Positions 42,250-43,239 of a stretch of DNA of 43,239 nt are shown piece after piece. Each line of letters starts with the position of its first letter. The stretch's first letter is position 1. The DNA comes from Microbacteriaceae bacterium. Its GTDB lineage: Bacteria; Actinomycetota; Actinomycetes; Actinomycetales; Microbacteriaceae. Below the pieces are notes generated by a model. That model was given only the letters and a program-made list of their open reading frames with translations. It did not search any database and had not been told where the DNA came from. Location: assembly GCA_025465035.1 (NCBI GenBank), contig JAODMH010000021.1, positions 1 through 43,239 of the forward strand. The letters run 5' to 3'. The translations under genes were made by a program, and so were the position numbers.

Positions 42250-43197
42250 GTGCACTCCATTGGAATCGATATCGGCGGAACCAAGATCGCTGGAGCCCTG
42301 GTCTCCGAACTCGGCGAGATAGTCGCGGAGGATCGTGTGCCGACGCAGGCCGGCGATTCCGAGGCGATCGTGGATGCCGTCGTCACGATGATCGAGAAGC
42401 TCCGTCATGGGCAGGATGTCGCGGCAGCGGGCGTTGCGGCGCCCGGGTTCATCGACGCGGCACAGTCAACGGTGTACTACACGCCGAACATCAGCTGGCG
42501 GCATGAGCCGTTGCGTCAGCGTCTCATGGAACGACTCGACCTGGACATCACGATCGACAACGACGCAAACGCTGCCGGTTGGGCTGAGTTCCGTTTCGGT
42601 GCCGGTCGCCTGGTGAGCGACATGACCATGCTCACCATCGGCACCGGAGTCGGTGGCGCGATCGTCACGCAGGACCGGCTGTTCCGCGGCGGGTTCGGCA
42701 CCGGGGCGGAGCTGGGCCACCTGCGCATCGTTCCGAACGGCCTGCCCTGCGGTTGCGGCGCGCGCGGCTGCATCGAGCAGTACGGTTCCGGTCGTGCCCT
42801 ACTGCGCATGGCGAATGCGATCGCGGATGTCGGCGGCATCGGGCTGGGGCTGGCGACGGTTCGCGAGCAGAAGGGCGAGCTGTCCGGCAATGATGTCGCG
42901 GATCTCATCGCCGACGGCGACGCGGGCGCACTGCAGGCACTGCGCGAGCTCGGCGGTTGGCTCGGGGAGGCCTGCGCGTCGCTCAGTGCGGTACTCGACC
43001 CCCAGCTCTTCGTCTTCGGGGGCGGAGTCGCTGTCGCAGGTGATCTGCTGCTCGATCCGATCCGCGAGGCGTTCCTCTCGCATCTTCCGGCGCGTGGCTA
43101 TCACCCGGAACCCACGTTCGTGATCGCCGAACTCGTCAACGATGCCGGGGTCGTTGGTGCCGCGGATCTCGCGCGACTGCACGTCGAGTCGCGATAG
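42250..43197 (+). CDS. glk: ROK-family glucokinase
   Basis: A 315-residue sugar kinase: phosphate-binding DIGGTK at 7-12, catalytic D105 in IDNDANAAG, and the ROK zinc site H157 (GAELGHLRI) with C167, C169 and C174 (CGCGARGC). The GAELGH sequence and overall length suit glucokinases (glucose to glucose 6-phosphate). No winged-helix DNA-binding domain is present, so it is not a repressor. I prefer the GTG at 42250, which gives the usual N-terminus; an ATG at 42199 would add 17 residues. A gene beginning MFYW follows after 29 bases. Confidence 0.92.
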   Translation: MHSIGIDIGGTKIAGALVSELGEIVAEDRVPTQAGDSEAIVDAVVTMIEKLRHGQDVAAAGVAAPGFIDAAQSTVYYTPNISWRHEPLRQRLMERLDLDITIDNDANAAGWAEFRFGAGRLVSDMTMLTIGTGVGGAIVTQDRLFRGGFGTGAELGHLRIVPNGLPCGCGARGCIEQYGSGRALLRMANAIADVGGIGLGLATVREQKGELSGNDVADLIADGDAGALQALRELGGWLGEACASLSAVLDPQLFVFGGGVAVAGDLLLDPIREAFLSHLPARGYHPEPTFVIAELVNDAGVVGAADLARLHVESR

Positions 43198-43226
43198 AGT
43201 TTGCTATCTCTCGAAGGCGGGGCTGA

Positions 43227-43239
43227 ATGTTCTACTGGT
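43227..43239 (+). CDS. Start of a further gene, possibly an acyltransferase
   Basis: An ATG at 43227 stands six bases after the purine-rich AGGCGGGG and begins M-F-Y-W before the window ends. An MFYW start after glucokinase is what I would expect of a PlsC-like 1-acylglycerol-3-phosphate acyltransferase in actinobacteria, but four residues cannot prove it. Confidence 0.4.

Overview
The window is high-GC DNA from an actinobacterium, most probably of the family Microbacteriaceae. Support comes from the garA-type FHA gene followed by two MerR-like genes, a single-chain pyruvate carboxylase, a DinB/DUF664 protein of the mycothiol type, a deazaflavin (F420)-type oxidoreductase, and frequent GTG starts with ATGA/GTGA overlaps. 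No rRNA, tRNA, CRISPR array, integrase or intact insertion sequence was seen. The genus assignment is inference.

Region 1 (1-5700) is the end of a catabolic operon. It holds the tail of a peptide-type ABC substrate-binding protein, a metal-dependent amidohydrolase, a pair of small amidohydrolase_2 paralogues (one with all metal ligands, one with none), two SDR dehydrogenases, and a convergent third SDR. Next to it lie the remains of a zinc-type alcohol dehydrogenase, a perfect operator-like palindrome and a strong terminator. The substrate is unknown.

Region 2 (5700-16350) is an envelope-signalling block. A small secreted protein is divergent from an OmpR-type two-component system. Then comes an undecaprenyl-diphosphatase downstream of a second histidine kinase. 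A lipoprotein/ATPase/ATPase/FtsX-permease operon sits, in opposite orientation, between that kinase and its probable response regulator. The second half resembles antimicrobial-peptide sensing and detoxification modules.

Region 3 (16300-20730) centres on a large ATPase-LuxR regulator. Two tiny genes, one before and one after it, carry the same 41-bp dyad-containing element at nearly identical distance from their start codons (32/41 identities). This is the strongest candidate here for an undescribed regulatory circuit.

Region 4 (20700-31310) is accessory metabolism and transport: VOC proteins, an MFS exporter with a co-transcribed MarR repressor and a visible operator, a DedA protein, an F420-type oxidoreductase, an HtrA-like protease, a DinB protein, a cytosine permease coupled to a yeast-type cytosine deaminase, an S4 RNA-binding protein, a repeat protein, a 24-bp perfect inverted repeat, and a DUF1295 membrane protein.

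Region 5 (31340-43239) is core actinobacterial: CDP-alcohol phosphatidyltransferase, GarA/OdhI, FtsR and a second MerR protein (partly syntenic with Mycobacterium tuberculosis pgsA2...Rv1827-Rv1830), a ParA ATPase, pyruvate carboxylase, a second ParA/MinD-like ATPase with an 18-bp palindrome over its start codon, peptide deformylase, a long-chain acyl-CoA synthetase, a ROK glucokinase, and the first codons of another gene.
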